Part shown: positions 38,984-49,828 of the stretch, piece by piece | How positions within the stretch are numbered: the stretch's first letter is position 1 | Layout: each line of letters opens with the position of its first letter | DNA from: Edwardsiella ictaluri ATCC 33202 | Lineage (GTDB): Bacteria > Pseudomonadota > Gammaproteobacteria > Enterobacterales > Enterobacteriaceae | DNA length: 64,000 nt | Direction of reading: 5' to 3' | NCBI RefSeq assembly: GCF_000264785.1 | Contig: NZ_AFJI01000053.1 | Coordinates: forward strand, 1-64,000 | Program-made: the position numbers and the translations under genes | The notes under the pieces: generated by a model | The model's database searches: none | What the model was told of the DNA's origin: nothing | What the model saw: only the letters and a program-made list of their open reading frames with translations

Positions 38984-39654
38984 TTTTCCTGCTGTCCGGC
39001 CTGTGCGGCCGGCGTAGCGATAACGCCGGTGTTGACCCGTTCAAAGTCGTTGCTGCCCTGAACCCTGGGTGCGCTGACGTCGCTGCTCATGCGGCGGTCG
39101 TTGTTTTGCAGTTCAGCGGCCTGAACGCTCATCAGCTTACGCACCAGTTGCTGCGCCGCCTGTTGGTACATCTCCTGTACCAGCATCGCCTGTTCGGCAT
39201 CCTTGGCCAGTGCGGCCAGCGGGTTGTCGAAGAAGCTGCGGTAGATGCGCACCGTCAGAGGGTAGAGGTCGTGGCCGCGCACCAGCACCTGGGCGTTGAC
39301 GGTCATCACCATCTGGTACTCCGCGGTGACCCCGTCCTTAAAGATGGAGACGGTGTCCTGGCTCTGGCTGACGCCGAGCAGCCGCAGGGAGGGCAGCGGC
39401 GTGGCCGTCTTGTCCGCGTCCGCTTTGGCGATACTGCTCTGCAGCGGCTGGCTCTGCGCATCGACGATGATGACGTTGCTCAGGCGCAGCTGCTCGCGCA
39501 CCGCACGGGTGAAGGGGCCATACGGGTCGTTGCTGTCCAGGATCAGCTTATGAAACTCGCTGGGAACCTGCGCGCTGCCGCGCAGGTGGAATCCGCATCC
39601 GGCGGTGACCAGCACCGCCAATCCCAGCAACAGCGCAGTAATACGGTGTTGCAC
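38980..39654 (-). CDS. lptE: LptE, LPS-assembly lipoprotein
   Basis: An outer-membrane lipoprotein plugged into the LptD barrel that places LPS at the surface. I start at GTG 39654, which has AGGAGG four bases upstream, giving 224 residues; another GTG at 39672 overlaps the leuS stop and lacks this site. Signal and lipobox: [14 protein letters not shown]. Then [36 protein letters not shown] and [18 protein letters not shown] as in E. coli. A 20-residue insertion is seen near residue 70 ([17 protein letters not shown]). It is between leuS and holA, as in E. coli. Confidence 0.92.
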   Translation of the reverse strand: MQHRITALLLGLAVLVTAGCGFHLRGSAQVPSEFHKLILDSNDPYGPFTRAVREQLRLSNVIIVDAQSQPLQSSIAKADADKTATPLPSLRLLGVSQSQDTVSIFKDGVTAEYQMVMTVNAQVLVRGHDLYPLTVRIYRSFFDNPLAALAKDAEQAMLVQEMYQQAAQQLVRKLMSVQAAELQNNDRRMSSDVSAPRVQGSNDFERVNTGVIATPAAQAGQQEK

Positions 39655-39668
39655 ACGTCCTCCTAGGC

Positions 39669-42251
39669 TCACCCGACAACCAGGTTGAGCAGTTTGCCCG
39701 GCACAAAGATCACCTTGCGTACGGTGACTCCGTCGAGGTACTTGGCGACCAGCGGCTCCTGGGCCGCCAGTGCGCGCACCTGCTCCTCGCTGGCGTCGGC
39801 GGCAACGGTGATCTTACCGCGCACCTTGCCGTTGACCTGCACCACGATCAGCTTGCTGTCTTCGACCATCGCCGCGTCATCGGCGACCGGCCATGGCGCG
39901 GTGTCGATGTCACCGGCGCCGCCCAGCGCGCGCCACAGGGTGAAGCAGACGTGCGGGGTAAACGGATACAGCATGCGTACCACGGCCAGCAGGGCTTCCT
40001 GCATCAGGGCGCGATCCTGTTCGCTCTCCTGCGGGGCGCGGGTCAGCTTATTCATCAGCTCCATCACGGCGGCGATGGCGGTGTTAAAGGTCTGGCGGCG
40101 GCCAATATCGTCGCTCACCTTGGCGATGGTCTTGTGCAGATCGCGGCGCAGGGCTTTCTGGTCATCGTTCAGTGCTGTCAGGTCGAGCGCGGAGGCCAGC
40201 CCTTTCTGCTGGTGGTCGAACGCCAGTTTCCAGACGCGCTTCAGGAAGCGGTTGGCCCCCTCAACGCCGGACTCCTGCCACTCCAGGGTCATTTCCGCCG
40301 GGGAGGCGAACATCATGAACAGGCGTACGGTGTCGGCGCCGTAGCGCTCCACCATCACCTGCGGGTCGATGCCGTTGTTCTTCGACTTGGACATCTTGCT
40401 CATCCCGGCGTAGACCAGCTCGCGGCCGTCGCGATCGGTCGCCTGGGTAATGCGGCCCTTGTCATCGCGCTCTACGGTGACATCCACCGGAGAGACCCAG
40501 TTACGCTCGCCGTTGGTGCCGGTGTAGTAGAAGGCGTCCGCCAGCACCATGCCCTGGCACAGCAGGCGCTTGGCAGGCTCGTCGGAGTCCACCAGACCTG
40601 CGTCACGCATCAGCTTGTGGAAGAAGCGGAAATACATCAGGTGCATGATGGCGTGTTCGATGCCGCCGACGTACTGATCGACCGGCAGCCAGTAGTTGGC
40701 GGCCTGCGGATCCAACATCCCCTGATCGAACTGTGGGCAGGTGTAGCGCGCGTAGTACCAGGAGGACTCCATGAAGGTGTCGAAGGTGTCGGTTTCGCGC
40801 AGCGCCGGCTGACCGTTAACGGTGGTCTTCGCCCAGGACGGATCGGCCTTGATCGGGCTGGTGATGCCGTTCATGACCACGTCCTCCGGCAGGATCACCG
40901 GCAGCTGCTCTTCCGGCGTCGGGATCACGCTGCCGTCTTCCAGGGTCATCATTGGGATCGGTGCACCCCAGTAGCGCTGGCGGGAAACCCCCCAGTCGCG
41001 CAGGCGGTAGTTGACCTTGCGCTCGCCGACGCCGGCGGCGATCAGGCGGTTGGCGACGGCGTCGAAGGCGGCGCTGAAGTCGAGACCGTCAAATTCGCCG
41101 GAATTGAACAGCACGCCCTTGTCGGTCATGGCGGCGGCGCGGATGTCCGGGGCCTGACCGTCGGCGGTCAGGATCACCGGCTTCATCGGCAGGTCATATC
41201 TGGTGGCGAACTCCCAGTCGCGCTGGTCGTGGGCCGGAACGGACATCACCGCGCCGGTGCCGTAGTCCATCAGCACAAAGTTGGCGACCCAGATAGGCAG
41301 ACGCTCACCGTTGAGCGGGTGGATGGCGTACAGGCCGGTGGCCATGCCTTTCTTCTCCATGGTCGCCATGTCGGCCTCGGCAACCTTGGTGTTTTTGCAC
41401 TCGTCGATGAACTGCGTCAGTGCCGGATTGCCGGTGGCGGCTTGCTGGGCCAGCGGGTGTGCGGCGGCGATGGCCAGGTAGCTGACGCCCATGAAGGTGT
41501 CCGGGCGGGTGGTGTAGACGGCAAAGGTATCATCGCGATCGGCGACGTGGAAGGTGATCTCTACCCCTTCAGAACGACCGATCCAGTTGCGCTGCATGGT
41601 TTTCACCTGCTCCGGCCACTCTTCCAGCCTGTCGAGGTCGTTGAGCAGCTGATCGGCGTAGTCGGTGATCTTGATAAACCACTGCGGGATCTCTTTGCGC
41701 TCGACCTTGGAGTCGCAGCGCCAGCAGCAGCCGTCGATGACCTGCTCGTTGGCCAGTACGGTCTGATCGTTCGGGCACCAGTTGACCGCTGAGGTCTTCT
41801 TATAGACCAGGCCCTTTTCATAAAGCTTGGTGAAGAACCACTGCTCCCAGCGGTAGTAGTCCGGCTTACAGGTGGCGATTTCGCGGCTCCAGTCGTAGCC
41901 GAAGCCCAGCAGCTTCAGCTGGTTCTTCATATAATCGATGTTGGCATAGGTCCAGGGGGCCGGCGCAGTGTTGTTCTTCACCGCCGCGCCTTCTGCCGGC
42001 AGGCCGAAGGCGTCCCAGCCGATAGGCTGCAGCACATTTTTGCCCAGCATGCGCTGGTAGCGGGAGATCACATCACCGATGGTGTAGTTACGGACGTGGC
42101 CCATATGCAGACGGCCGGAGGGATACGGCAGCATGGAGAGGCAATAGTATTTCTCCTTACCGGCATCTTCGGTGACCTGGAAGGTTTTCTGTTCATCCCA
42201 ATGGCGCTGGACGTGGGATTCAATGTCCTCTGGACGATATTGCTCTTGCAT
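39669..42251 (-). CDS. leuS: LeuS, leucyl-tRNA synthetase
   Basis: A class I synthetase that charges tRNA-Leu. 860 residues from ATG 42251, the exact E. coli length; an extension to 42347 is not conserved. HIGH signature as [15 protein letters not shown] (about 41-55), the editing domain with [15 protein letters not shown] (about 246-260) and a [15 protein letters not shown] stretch, KMSKS at [11 protein letters not shown] (about 615-625), and the C-terminal [17 protein letters not shown]. First gene of leuS-lptE-holA-nadD. Confidence 0.97.
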   Translation of the reverse strand: MQEQYRPEDIESHVQRHWDEQKTFQVTEDAGKEKYYCLSMLPYPSGRLHMGHVRNYTIGDVISRYQRMLGKNVLQPIGWDAFGLPAEGAAVKNNTAPAPWTYANIDYMKNQLKLLGFGYDWSREIATCKPDYYRWEQWFFTKLYEKGLVYKKTSAVNWCPNDQTVLANEQVIDGCCWRCDSKVERKEIPQWFIKITDYADQLLNDLDRLEEWPEQVKTMQRNWIGRSEGVEITFHVADRDDTFAVYTTRPDTFMGVSYLAIAAAHPLAQQAATGNPALTQFIDECKNTKVAEADMATMEKKGMATGLYAIHPLNGERLPIWVANFVLMDYGTGAVMSVPAHDQRDWEFATRYDLPMKPVILTADGQAPDIRAAAMTDKGVLFNSGEFDGLDFSAAFDAVANRLIAAGVGERKVNYRLRDWGVSRQRYWGAPIPMMTLEDGSVIPTPEEQLPVILPEDVVMNGITSPIKADPSWAKTTVNGQPALRETDTFDTFMESSWYYARYTCPQFDQGMLDPQAANYWLPVDQYVGGIEHAIMHLMYFRFFHKLMRDAGLVDSDEPAKRLLCQGMVLADAFYYTGTNGERNWVSPVDVTVERDDKGRITQATDRDGRELVYAGMSKMSKSKNNGIDPQVMVERYGADTVRLFMMFASPAEMTLEWQESGVEGANRFLKRVWKLAFDHQQKGLASALDLTALNDDQKALRRDLHKTIAKVSDDIGRRQTFNTAIAAVMELMNKLTRAPQESEQDRALMQEALLAVVRMLYPFTPHVCFTLWRALGGAGDIDTAPWPVADDAAMVEDSKLIVVQVNGKVRGKITVAADASEEQVRALAAQEPLVAKYLDGVTVRKVIFVPGKLLNLVVG

Positions 42252-42594
42252 GGCAGCTGGAAGTCCTGTTAGTAAGACAGCTACACCTGTAGCCTGATAT
42301 GTGATGGTGATCGGCATAGGATAGCCGATAAGCGTCGCGGGCAACAACCGCAGAGCGCGCCGACGGTGAATTCTTTCCCCCGTCGACTTACCCTTGGTAC
42401 CGTTTTGTTACATACGCTACGTGAAGATCACAGTCTGTCAATGAATTACGGCTAAAATATAACGGTGGTGTCGCTTGCCCGCGCGGTGAACGGGATCCCG
42501 ACCGTCCTGATATACGCTGTACGCAGTTTTCACGCGGGCCACCGCAGGGGGCCGGCCGGAGATGTTCTGACGCGGTGCTGAACGGAGGTAGGAG
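42252..42594. other. Divergent promoter region of leuS and ybeL
   Basis: These 343 bases have no gene on either strand. A long minus-strand ORF over this area and ybeL (42388-43107) is a shadow of ybeL. A possible plus-strand promoter is CTGTCA (42434-42439) with TATAAC near 42457-42462; nothing else stands out. Confidence 0.4.
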
Positions 42595-43077
42595 ATGAGT
42601 AAGGTAACACACTATTATCAGCAGTGGCTGGCGGCGTTGACTGAACGCCTGGAGAAGGGGGAGCGCGATATCGATGCGCTGCTGGAGAGCGCGGAGCAGC
42701 AGCTCCGCCACGCCAGCGATCTGAGCGAGGCCGACATTGCGCAGATCCGTCAGGCGATGCACCGCGATCTGGAGGAGTTTGCCCGCGCCTATCAGGATAG
42801 TCGTGATGAGATGGAAGACAGCGTGTTTATGCGTGTTATCAAGGAGAGTCTGTGGCAGGAGCTGGCCGATATTACCGACAAAACCCAGCTGGAGTGGCGC
42901 GAGATGCTGCAGGATGTGAACCACCACGGCGTTTATCACAGCGGCGAGGTGGTCGGTCTGGGGCATCTGGTGTGCGAGAAGTGCCACTTTAACCTGGATG
43001 TGTATACCCCGGAGATTCTGCCGCGCTGTCCGCGCTGCGGCCACGATCAGTTTCACCGCCGCCCCTTCCGCCCCTGA
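42595..43077 (+). CDS. ybeL: YbeL, DUF1451 zinc-ribbon protein
   Basis: 160 residues, the E. coli length; function unknown. The N-terminal two thirds are helical and charged (starting MSKVTHYYQQWLAALTERLE), and the C-terminus has a zinc ribbon: CEKC (about 130-133) and CPRCGH (about 147-152). Good AGGAG before the ATG. It is divergent from leuS, as in E. coli, and is followed by a hairpin. Confidence 0.92.
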   Translation: MSKVTHYYQQWLAALTERLEKGERDIDALLESAEQQLRHASDLSEADIAQIRQAMHRDLEEFARAYQDSRDEMEDSVFMRVIKESLWQELADITDKTQLEWREMLQDVNHHGVYHSGEVVGLGHLVCEKCHFNLDVYTPEILPRCPRCGHDQFHRRPFRP

Positions 43078-43083
43078 GGGTTC

Positions 43084-43103
43084 GCCCGCCGTGGGCGGCG
43101 GGC
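43084..43103 (+). terminator. Hairpin after ybeL
   Basis: GCCCGCCG (43084-43091) pairs with CGGCGGGC (43096-43103) around TGGG, seven bases after the ybeL stop and between two convergent genes. Only a short T stretch follows (GCATTTCC). Confidence 0.65.
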
Positions 43104-43123
43104 GCATTTCCCCGCGGGGACGA

Positions 43124-43513
43124 TCACCGGCGCTCGCCGGGGAGCTCCTCTGTCATGTCGCCATAGGTGGCGATCCGTTCAGCCAGCAGATCGACAAAGG
43201 CCTGGCGATCGACGTCCAGCAGCACGGTGGCATTGGGGGCGTTGCCGCTCAGGACGTAGGCATCCACTACCGTCATTCCGGTGGTATAGCGTCCGCGGGT
43301 TTCCACTCCCACCCAGCGTTCTACGCTGGTAAAGATCTGCGGGCGCAGCAGTCAGGCGATGGTGCAGGGGGCGTGCAGCGGCGCTCCTTGCAAGCCCTAT
43401 CTCTTCTGACGGTGATGGCGCGCACCTCCAGCCCGGGGCTGGAGGTGCGCCAGGATCAGGGCGATGGCATCGTCGTGGCCGGGGTCGCAGTCGATGATCA
43501 GGGGTAACGCCAT
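43124..43513 (-). pseudogene. rihA: Remnant of rihA, pyrimidine ribonucleoside hydrolase
   Basis: Both ends of RihA survive but most of the middle is gone. From ATG 43513 (GGAG upstream) the frame reads [20 protein letters not shown], the calcium-binding N-terminus, then shifts frame and stops within a few codons. Near 43370 RihA-like sequence resumes (APLHAPCTIA), hits TGA where the enzyme has Trp, and continues as [20 protein letters not shown] to [10 protein letters not shown]. About 200 of some 310 codons are missing. It lies between ybeL and gltL, the normal rihA place, so it is a decayed native gene. Confidence 0.88.
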
Positions 43514-43824
43514 GAAACGCTCCAGGGAATTGACGGATTCATCCTGGCACCATACCCCTGTGCGGGGCAGGCGAACAGCCGCCGGACGGTAAAGCGTGAG
43601 GCGGGGTGTACCCCTGCCGCCGGTGGGCGGCGAGGTTTGGTGGGCTCAAATGCACCGTGAGTAACGCAGTACTGGGCGAAAATGGCCCCAGCCCTACGGG
43701 ACGCGTGCCAGCAGCGCGTACTCTGCGTTTTCGGCGTTGACCATTGGCCCACCATGTCCTGCGCCCTGCGCCTTGATGACGCGCTTTTGGCTCAGCGTCG
43801 ACGTTGCATACAGTTACACACGCC
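43514..43824. other. Unassigned stretch between rihA remnant and gltL
   Basis: These 311 bases between the rihA remnant and the gltL stop have no convincing gene; minus-strand frames are open for 60-100 codons but lack starts, ribosome sites or recognisable motifs. The base composition is GC-rich. It may be an intergenic repeat or the remains of a deleted gene. Confidence 0.4.
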
Positions 43825-44550
43825 TTAATGGATGATCTTGGCCAGAAAATCGCGCGCCCGCGCCGAGTGGGGCTGGCTGAAGAAGGCGTCTTTTTCACGA
43901 TCCTCAATAATGCGCCCCTCATCCATAAAGATCACCCGGTTGGCGACCTTACGGGCAAACCCCATCTCATGGGTGACCACCATCATGGTCATCCCTTCTC
44001 TTGCCAGGGAGACCATCACGTCCAGTACCTCATTGATCATCTCTGGGTCGAGTGCGGAGGTCGGCTCGTCAAACAGCATCGCTACGGGATCCATGCATAG
44101 CGCCCGGGCTATGGCGACGCGCTGTTGCTGGCCGCCGGAGAGCTGCGCCGGAAATTTGGCGGCATGTGCCGACAGACCGACGCGCTCCAGCAGCGCCTGC
44201 CCCTTGCTGACCGCCAATGGTGAGGCGCGCCCCAGTACCTTGACCTGGGCCAGGGTCAGATTGTCGAGGATAGAGAGGTGCGGAAACAGCTCAAAGTGCT
44301 GAAACACCATGCCGACCCGCGATCGCAGGCGCGCCAGATCGGTACGCTTATCGTGTACGGGCGTACCGTTGACATTGATTTGCCCCTGCTGGATAGCCTC
44401 CAGCCCATTGACGGTCTTGATAAGCGTCGACTTGCCGGAGCCGGAGGGACCGCAAACCACCACCACCTCGCCTTTGTCGACGTGGGTGCTGCAGTCGTTC
44501 AGCACCTGAAACTGCCCATACCATTTACTGACCTGTTGCAGGGAGATCAT
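43825..44550 (-). CDS. gltL: GltL, glutamate/aspartate ABC transporter ATPase
   Basis: The ATP-binding subunit of GltIJKL. 241 residues from ATG 44550, as in E. coli; the frame continues upstream to 45117, but that part lies over gltK and is a shadow. Walker [10 protein letters not shown] (about 34-42), signature [15 protein letters not shown] (about 133-147), Walker [16 protein letters not shown] (about 152-166) and switch His in VVTHEMGFA. The ATG overlaps the gltK stop by four bases. Confidence 0.96.
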   Translation of the reverse strand: MISLQQVSKWYGQFQVLNDCSTHVDKGEVVVVCGPSGSGKSTLIKTVNGLEAIQQGQINVNGTPVHDKRTDLARLRSRVGMVFQHFELFPHLSILDNLTLAQVKVLGRASPLAVSKGQALLERVGLSAHAAKFPAQLSGGQQQRVAIARALCMDPVAMLFDEPTSALDPEMINEVLDVMVSLAREGMTMMVVTHEMGFARKVANRVIFMDEGRIIEDREKDAFFSQPHSARARDFLAKIIH

Positions 44551-45224
44551 AAGGTACTCCTTTTCTTGAGATGGCCGACCAGCAGCGAGGCGCTGAGGCT
44601 GATGATGAAGTAGACGGCGCCGGCAAACAGGATCATTTCCAGCTGGGTGCCATCGCGCTCGCCGATGGTGGAGGCGGTACGGAAGAAGTCCGCCAGACTC
44701 AAAACGTACACCAATGAGGTGTCCTGAAACAGCACGATACCCTGCGTCAGCAGCAGCGGCACCATGGCGCGGAACGCCTGTGGCAGGATGACCAGATACA
44801 TGGATTGCCAGGGAGTCATGCCCAGCGCCAGTGCGGCGGCGTTCTGTCCGCGCGCAACGCTCTTGATACCGGCGCGGATAATCTCCGAGTAGTAGGCGGC
44901 TTCGAACAGCGCAAAGGCCACCATCGCCGAGATAAGACGGATATCGCTTTGCGGCGACAGGCCGAGAAAGCGCTGTAGCAGGCTGGGTACCACCAGATAG
45001 AACCACAGCAGCACCATCACCAGCGGTACCGAGCGGAACAGATTGACATACAGGGCCGCCAGCCAGGCGAGGGGTTTCCAGCGTGACAGCCGCATTACGG
45101 CCAGCAGGGTTCCCCATAGAATGCCGACTACCACCGCTGTCAGCGTTATCTTCAGCGTGATAACCAACCCATCCAGCAGGTAGGGCAGGCTGGGGACAAT
45201 GGAACTCCAGTCAAATGCGTACAT
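44547..45224 (-). CDS. gltK: GltK, glutamate/aspartate ABC transporter permease
   Basis: An inner-membrane permease of the polar amino acid (HisM) family. 225 residues (E. coli 224). It begins [20 protein letters not shown], has five predicted helices and an EAA loop: [20 protein letters not shown] ending ALGMTPWQ, which contacts GltL. It overlaps gltJ by one base (TAATG) and gltL by four, so the genes are tightly coupled. Confidence 0.95.
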   Translation of the reverse strand: MYAFDWSSIVPSLPYLLDGLVITLKITLTAVVVGILWGTLLAVMRLSRWKPLAWLAALYVNLFRSVPLVMVLLWFYLVVPSLLQRFLGLSPQSDIRLISAMVAFALFEAAYYSEIIRAGIKSVARGQNAAALALGMTPWQSMYLVILPQAFRAMVPLLLTQGIVLFQDTSLVYVLSLADFFRTASTIGERDGTQLEMILFAGAVYFIISLSASLLVGHLKKRSTL

Positions 45225-45964
45225 TAATGGCTCCTCATACTGCCAGGCAATTGCAGATGCCGTTCCAGCAGATGCATGCCCAGCATTAGCAGGGCATTGA
45301 TGGCGATGTAGGCCAGCGTGATAGCGGTAAACGATTCATAGGCGTGTGCCGAATAGTCCAGCAACTTGCCGGCCTGTGCGGCCATATCCATCAGGCCAAT
45401 GGTGGAGGCGATGGCGGAGTTCTTCACCAGATTGAGCATTTCAGAGGTCAGCGGCGGCACAATGACCCGATAGGCGTTGGGCAGCAGAACATAGCGGTAG
45501 GTCTGTGGCAGGGTGAAGCCCATGGCCAGCCCGGCGCTCCGCTGTCCGGCCGGCAGAGACTGAATGGCGGCGCGTACCTGTTCGCAGATCCGGGCGGCGG
45601 TAAACAGACCGAGACAGAGCAGCGAGGAGACAAAAAATTGGATGGACGGGTCAAGCTCCCCTTTAAACCAGTTGCCCCAGTCGGTCGGCAGCAGCTCCGG
45701 CACCACCAGATACCAGGTAAAAAACTGCACGATCAGCGGAACATTGCGGAACAGCTCGACATAGATCGCGCCAATCATGGCCAGCGGACGGCTGGGCAGG
45801 GTCCGCAATATGCCCAGCAGGGAGCCGAGTACAAAGGCGATAACCCAGGCAGCGAGCGACAGGGCGATGGTGACCTGCATGCCGGACCAGATCCAGCCCA
45901 GGTAAGTGGTGCCGCCAAAAGGGGCCGGTTGCAGAAAGATGCCCCAGTTCCAATCGATAGACAT
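45224..45964 (-). CDS. gltJ: GltJ, glutamate/aspartate ABC transporter permease
   Basis: The partner permease of GltK. 246 residues as in E. coli. It begins [20 protein letters not shown], which leads into the first helix ([20 protein letters not shown]). The EAA loop reads [20 protein letters not shown] followed by [12 protein letters not shown]. It starts 102 bases after gltI, across a strong hairpin that may lower expression relative to the binding protein. Confidence 0.95.
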   Translation of the reverse strand: MSIDWNWGIFLQPAPFGGTTYLGWIWSGMQVTIALSLAAWVIAFVLGSLLGILRTLPSRPLAMIGAIYVELFRNVPLIVQFFTWYLVVPELLPTDWGNWFKGELDPSIQFFVSSLLCLGLFTAARICEQVRAAIQSLPAGQRSAGLAMGFTLPQTYRYVLLPNAYRVIVPPLTSEMLNLVKNSAIASTIGLMDMAAQAGKLLDYSAHAYESFTAITLAYIAINALLMLGMHLLERHLQLPGSMRSH

Positions 45965-46018
45965 AGGTGACTCCGGTTAGCCGGCCCCCCGTCGCTCGGG
46001 GGCGCCGCAGATGCGCGC

Positions 46019-46051
46019 GCCATCGCGCGGACGGGGGGTCCGCGCGATGGC
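46019..46051 (-). terminator. Strong hairpin between gltI and gltJ
   Basis: GCCATCGCGCGGAC (46019-46032) pairs perfectly with GTCCGCGCGATGGC (46038-46051) around five G. There is no T-run. In E. coli this gap carries processing signals and the sRNA SroC; here the hairpin probably stabilises the gltI message. The sRNA itself cannot be claimed. Confidence 0.6.
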
Positions 46052-46066
46052 CTGAGGCCGGGCTGA

Positions 46067-46969
46067 TTATTCGGCGATGCGGTCGTTGGGGGCGGCGAAC
46101 AGCGCTTTCATCTCATCGGAGAGGGTGAACTGCAGGTTCATGTTCTTCGGTGGAATGGGCTGTTCGAACCAGCGCCGATATCCGTCAGCGGCCTGTCCGG
46201 AGGTCTGCACATGGGCGATGGTGTCGTCGGCCAGCTTTTTAAAGGCCGGATCGTCCCGGCGCAGCATACAGCCGTAGGCCTCATAGGACTGCGGGGTACC
46301 GACGATAACCCAGCGCTCAGGCTGTTTGGCCTTGGCGCGCTCTCCCGCCAGCAGCGCGTCGTCCATCATGAAGGCCACCGCTCTCCCGCTCTCCAGAGTA
46401 CGGAAGGCGTCGCCGTGATCCTTGGCGCTGATGATGCGCATCTGCATGCCATCCTTCTCGTTCATGCGGTTGAGCATGATTTCTGACGTGGTGCCGGAGG
46501 TGACCACTACCGGTTTACCGGCCAGATCGCGAAAATCATGTACTCCGCTCTCCCTGGCCGTCAGCAGACGGGTACCGACGATAAACAGGGTGTTGGAGAA
46601 GGCAACCTGCTGCTGGCGTTCGGCGTTATGGGTAGTGGAGCCGCACTCTACGTCATAGGTGCCATTTTGCAGCAGCGGGATACGGTTTTGGGAGGTGATC
46701 GGTAACAGCTTCACCTGCAGCGTCGGCAGATTGAGCTGTTTTTTCACCGCATCGACGATGGCGTTGGCATAGTCCTGGGAGTAGCCGACCACCCGCTGCT
46801 GGTTGTCATAGTAGGAGAAGGGGACAGAAGATTCGCGGTGGCCGACTACGATAACGCCGCTGTCTTTGATTTTTTGCAGGGTCGGCGAGCCGTCGGCAGC
46901 GCCCTGCGTGGTAGCAAACAGGGGGAAAGATAGACCCAGAAGAACTAGTGATAACACAGACTTACGCAT
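46067..46969 (-). CDS. gltI: GltI, periplasmic glutamate/aspartate-binding protein
   Basis: The solute receptor of GltIJKL. 300 residues (E. coli 302). Signal peptide MRKSVLSLVLLGLSFPLFAT with cleavage around residue 20. Receptor fold: SGVIVVGHRESSVPFSYYDN, then GYSQDYANAIVDAV, YDVECGSTTHNAERQQQVAF (Cys-containing ligand region), and KPVVVTSGTTSEIMLNRMNE. First gene of gltIJKL. Confidence 0.95.
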   Translation of the reverse strand: MRKSVLSLVLLGLSFPLFATTQGAADGSPTLQKIKDSGVIVVGHRESSVPFSYYDNQQRVVGYSQDYANAIVDAVKKQLNLPTLQVKLLPITSQNRIPLLQNGTYDVECGSTTHNAERQQQVAFSNTLFIVGTRLLTARESGVHDFRDLAGKPVVVTSGTTSEIMLNRMNEKDGMQMRIISAKDHGDAFRTLESGRAVAFMMDDALLAGERAKAKQPERWVIVGTPQSYEAYGCMLRRDDPAFKKLADDTIAHVQTSGQAADGYRRWFEQPIPPKNMNLQFTLSDEMKALFAAPNDRIAE

Positions 46970-47277
46970 GCATTGCTCCTTCCGATGTGGGTGTGTTGTG
47001 TTTATATTTATGTTTTATATGTTATTTTCATCAGGCATGATCCGGGCGAAGGCGCGGCGTCATGGAGAAAACATAGCTTAATGTAAATAAAATGATATCC
47101 ATATGTTTTTAAAATGAGATCAAAGACGCACCGTTTTATGGCACAACATGGCGTTTGCACAGCCTGTGTGCGTGAAGATGCGCTGTCGCGGTGCAACGCC
47201 TTGGACTGCGAGGGGAGAAAGCCCTGCGGAGGCGCATCGCAGGGGAAAGGACTGCAAGCATTGTGCCAACGGTGAGC
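46970..47277. other. Intergenic region between lnt and gltI
   Basis: About 300 bases upstream of gltI, AT-rich near 47000-47110, which should hold the gltI promoter; no gene is supported. The half nearer to lnt is GC-rich. Confidence 0.4.
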
Positions 47278-47301
47278 GAGTGCAGCCCGAAGGCTGCACT
47301 C
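47278..47301 (-). terminator. Hairpin after lnt
   Basis: GAGTGCAGCC (47278-47287) and GGCTGCACTC (47292-47301) form a perfect 10-bp stem; on the minus strand the loop is the stable TTCG. It lies 14 bases after the lnt stop. No T-run follows, but it most likely ends the ybeZ-ybeY-corC-lnt message. Confidence 0.65.
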
Positions 47302-47315
47302 GGGGAGGGCGGGTC

Positions 47316-48845
47316 TCAGCGGCGGCGCAGGGCGTAGATCAGCGCCAGCGCGCCCATTAGCGCACTCAGCAGCCACAGCGGTATGCTGCCCAGGCGGGCA
47401 TAGGGCGTCTCGCCGCGGGTCGGGGTGACGTTCACCTCCAGCACACTGCGGGTAAACTGCGGCAGGTGGGCAATGACGTTACCGGAGGCGTCCACGGCAG
47501 CGGTGATGCCGTTGTTGGTGGCCCGCAGCAGCGGCCGTCCCAGTTCCAGGGCCCGCATACGCGCCATCTGGAAGTGTTGCCACGGGCCGATAGAGTGGCC
47601 GAACCAGGCGTCGTTGGAGACGGTAAGCAGGAAGTCGGTATTCGGGCGGAAGTTGGCCCGCACCTGTTCGCCCAGTACGATCTCATAGCAGATTGCGGTG
47701 GTTAGATCGTATCCCTGAACCCGCAGCGCAGGCTGCACGTAGCTGCCGCGGCTGAAGGCGGACATCGGCAGGTTGAAGAAGGGCGCCAGCGGTCGCAGCA
47801 GGTCTTCCATTGGTACGAACTCACCAAACGGCACCAGATGGTGTTTGCTGTAGCGTTGGCGCGCCGGGTACTGGTAAGGTGTCTCGCCGCCCAGAACGAT
47901 CACCGAGTTATAAAAACGCATGCCGTTCGACCCCGGGCGCTCATCGACCAGTCCGGTGATCAGGCTGCTGTGGTGGGCGCGCAGCAGACGGTCCATCATG
48001 GTTAAAAACGGTTGTTCGTTGGCTTCGGTATCGGCGATGGCCGATTCGGGCCAGATGATGATGGGCGCTTTACCCAGGTAGGGGCGGGTCGCCTCCAGGT
48101 AGGTCTGCAGCGAGGCGATCAGTGCGTTGGGATCCCACTTCATCGACTGGGCGATATCGCCCTGTACCATGGCCACATTGACCGCTTTTTGTGGCAGGCT
48201 TTGATACCAGTGTATCTGGCGCAGCGGCCAGGGTGCGCACAGCAGCACCAGGGCCAGCAGGGATGCCAGGGGGCGACGCCGGGCTACCGCCAGCACCAGC
48301 AGGCCGCTGATGATAACCAGAAGATAGGTGATGGTATCCACGCCGGCCAGCGGGGCAATGCCCTTCAGCGGACCGTTGAGCTGGCTGTAGCCGAACTGCA
48401 GCCAGGGGAAGCCGGTCAGCACCCAGCCGCGCAGGAACTCCGTGGCCTGCCACAGCGCCGGGGCGGCAATGACCAGACGCCAGACGGTCGTCCGTGGCCA
48501 CAGGCGGTTAAGAACGGCGCAGAACAGCAGCGGGTAGAGCGCCAGGTAGGCCGCCAGCAGCACGACCAGCGATACACTGACCGGCGTCGGCATACCGCCA
48601 AACTGTTCAATGCTGACATAAACCCAGTTGACGCCGCTGCCGAACAGTCCAAGCCCCCACAGAAAGCCCAGCAGCATGGCCTGGCGGGAGGTTCGGTTGA
48701 GGGTGACGGCCAGCAGGCCACACAAAGAGATGAGCGCGGCGGGCCAAAAATCGTAGGGCGAAAAGGCCAGGGTGCCACAGGCACCGGTTATCAGCGCCAG
48801 CGGGGCGCGTACCCGCTGGCGTTGCAGTAAAGCGGCGATGGTCAT
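47316..48845 (-). CDS. lnt: Lnt, apolipoprotein N-acyltransferase
   Basis: It adds the third acyl chain to lipoproteins in the inner membrane. 509 residues (E. coli 512). Multiple N-terminal helices, then a nitrilase-like periplasmic domain with the catalytic triad: Glu in [13 protein letters not shown] (about 267), Lys in [14 protein letters not shown] region (about 335) and Cys in [12 protein letters not shown] (about 387). C-terminal helix [20 protein letters not shown]. It lies seven bases after corC. Confidence 0.96.
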   Translation of the reverse strand: MTIAALLQRQRVRAPLALITGACGTLAFSPYDFWPAALISLCGLLAVTLNRTSRQAMLLGFLWGLGLFGSGVNWVYVSIEQFGGMPTPVSVSLVVLLAAYLALYPLLFCAVLNRLWPRTTVWRLVIAAPALWQATEFLRGWVLTGFPWLQFGYSQLNGPLKGIAPLAGVDTITYLLVIISGLLVLAVARRRPLASLLALVLLCAPWPLRQIHWYQSLPQKAVNVAMVQGDIAQSMKWDPNALIASLQTYLEATRPYLGKAPIIIWPESAIADTEANEQPFLTMMDRLLRAHHSSLITGLVDERPGSNGMRFYNSVIVLGGETPYQYPARQRYSKHHLVPFGEFVPMEDLLRPLAPFFNLPMSAFSRGSYVQPALRVQGYDLTTAICYEIVLGEQVRANFRPNTDFLLTVSNDAWFGHSIGPWQHFQMARMRALELGRPLLRATNNGITAAVDASGNVIAHLPQFTRSVLEVNVTPTRGETPYARLGSIPLWLLSALMGALALIYALRRR

Positions 48846-48852
48846 CGGTTAT

Positions 48853-49740
48853 TCAGGGTTCCAGGTCCAGTTGCGGTTGAGGTGATGCATCCGGAATTTT
48901 GACATGAACCTGTATGATACGTCGACTGTCGGCCATGGCGACCTTAAACAGGTAACCGTCGATGTCGGTGCTCTCTCCACGCGCCGGAAGATGGCCGAAG
49001 GCCTGCATCACCAGGCCGCCGATGGTATCGACCTCGTCATCATTGAAGCGGGTGCCAAAGATGTCGTTGAAATCCTCGATCTGGGTCAGCGCACGAACGG
49101 TGTAGAGATGGCGGCTGATCTGGCGCACGTCGCGATCCTCCACCTCATCGTACTCATCGTCGATCTCGCCGACGATCAGCTCCAGAATATCTTCAATAGT
49201 GACCAGTCCGGAGACGCTGCCGAATTCGTCGATAACGATGGCCATATGGTAGCGCTGGGAGCGGAACTCTTTGAGCATGCGGTCAACGCGCTTGCTTTCC
49301 GGCACGACCACGGCCTGGCGCAGCACCTTATCGATGCTGAACGGTTCGGCATCGCTGCGCATAAAGGGCAGCAGATCTTTGGCCATCAGCACGCCTTCAA
49401 TATGATCTTTGTCCTCACTGATCACAGGAAAGCGTGAGTGGGCTGACTCAATGATCACATCCAGACATTCGTCCAGGGTCTGGTTACGTTTCAGGGTAAC
49501 CATCTGGCTGCGTGGGATCATGATATCGCGTACGCGCTGTTCGGCGATGTCCATCACCCCTTCCAGCATATCGCGGGTATCGGGGTCAATAAGATCGTTC
49601 TGCTCGGAGTCGCGGATAAGCTCCACCAGATCGCTGCGGTTCTTGGGTTCACCGTGAAACAGTTGGTTGAGCAAAAGGGAAAAGAAGCCTTTCTTATGGG
49701 GACTGGGGTTGTCGCTATTCTGAGAATGGTCGTCGCTCAT
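48853..49740 (-). CDS. corC: CorC (YbeX), CBS-domain protein
   Basis: 295 residues; E. coli CorC has 292. It has two CBS domains (about 65-195, including [34 protein letters not shown] and [20 protein letters not shown]) and a C-terminal CorC/HlyC domain. It is linked to cobalt/magnesium efflux and to ribosome fitness with YbeY; the molecular role is not settled. No membrane segment, so cytoplasmic. It belongs to ybeZ-ybeY-corC-lnt. Confidence 0.94.
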   Translation of the reverse strand: MSDDHSQNSDNPSPHKKGFFSLLLNQLFHGEPKNRSDLVELIRDSEQNDLIDPDTRDMLEGVMDIAEQRVRDIMIPRSQMVTLKRNQTLDECLDVIIESAHSRFPVISEDKDHIEGVLMAKDLLPFMRSDAEPFSIDKVLRQAVVVPESKRVDRMLKEFRSQRYHMAIVIDEFGSVSGLVTIEDILELIVGEIDDEYDEVEDRDVRQISRHLYTVRALTQIEDFNDIFGTRFNDDEVDTIGGLVMQAFGHLPARGESTDIDGYLFKVAMADSRRIIQVHVKIPDASPQPQLDLEP

Positions 49741-49828
49741 AGCGTATATGTATGGTTACTCTTAGTCTGGTCAATCTTAACGGTGGCGCTGTGCAGCGGC
49801 CACCGCAAACGTGACCCCGGGGGGTCGT

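Noticed and set aside
39951..41792. 613-codon plus-strand ORF over leuS
   Set aside because: It is the antisense of leuS; the protein is His/Gln/Val-rich and has no domain, while leuS is full length.
42421..42438. CRP site upstream of leuS/ybeL (GTGAAGATCACA)
   Set aside because: The two half-sites are separated by only three bases instead of six.
42388..43107. Long minus-strand ORF of 239 codons opposite ybeL
   Set aside because: It lies over the well-supported ybeL and a promoter region, has no recognisable domain and its composition fits an antisense shadow of a GC-rich gene.
45118..45224. GltL extended upstream to 45117
   Set aside because: The extra residues run over gltK in another frame; ATG 44550 gives the exact family length.
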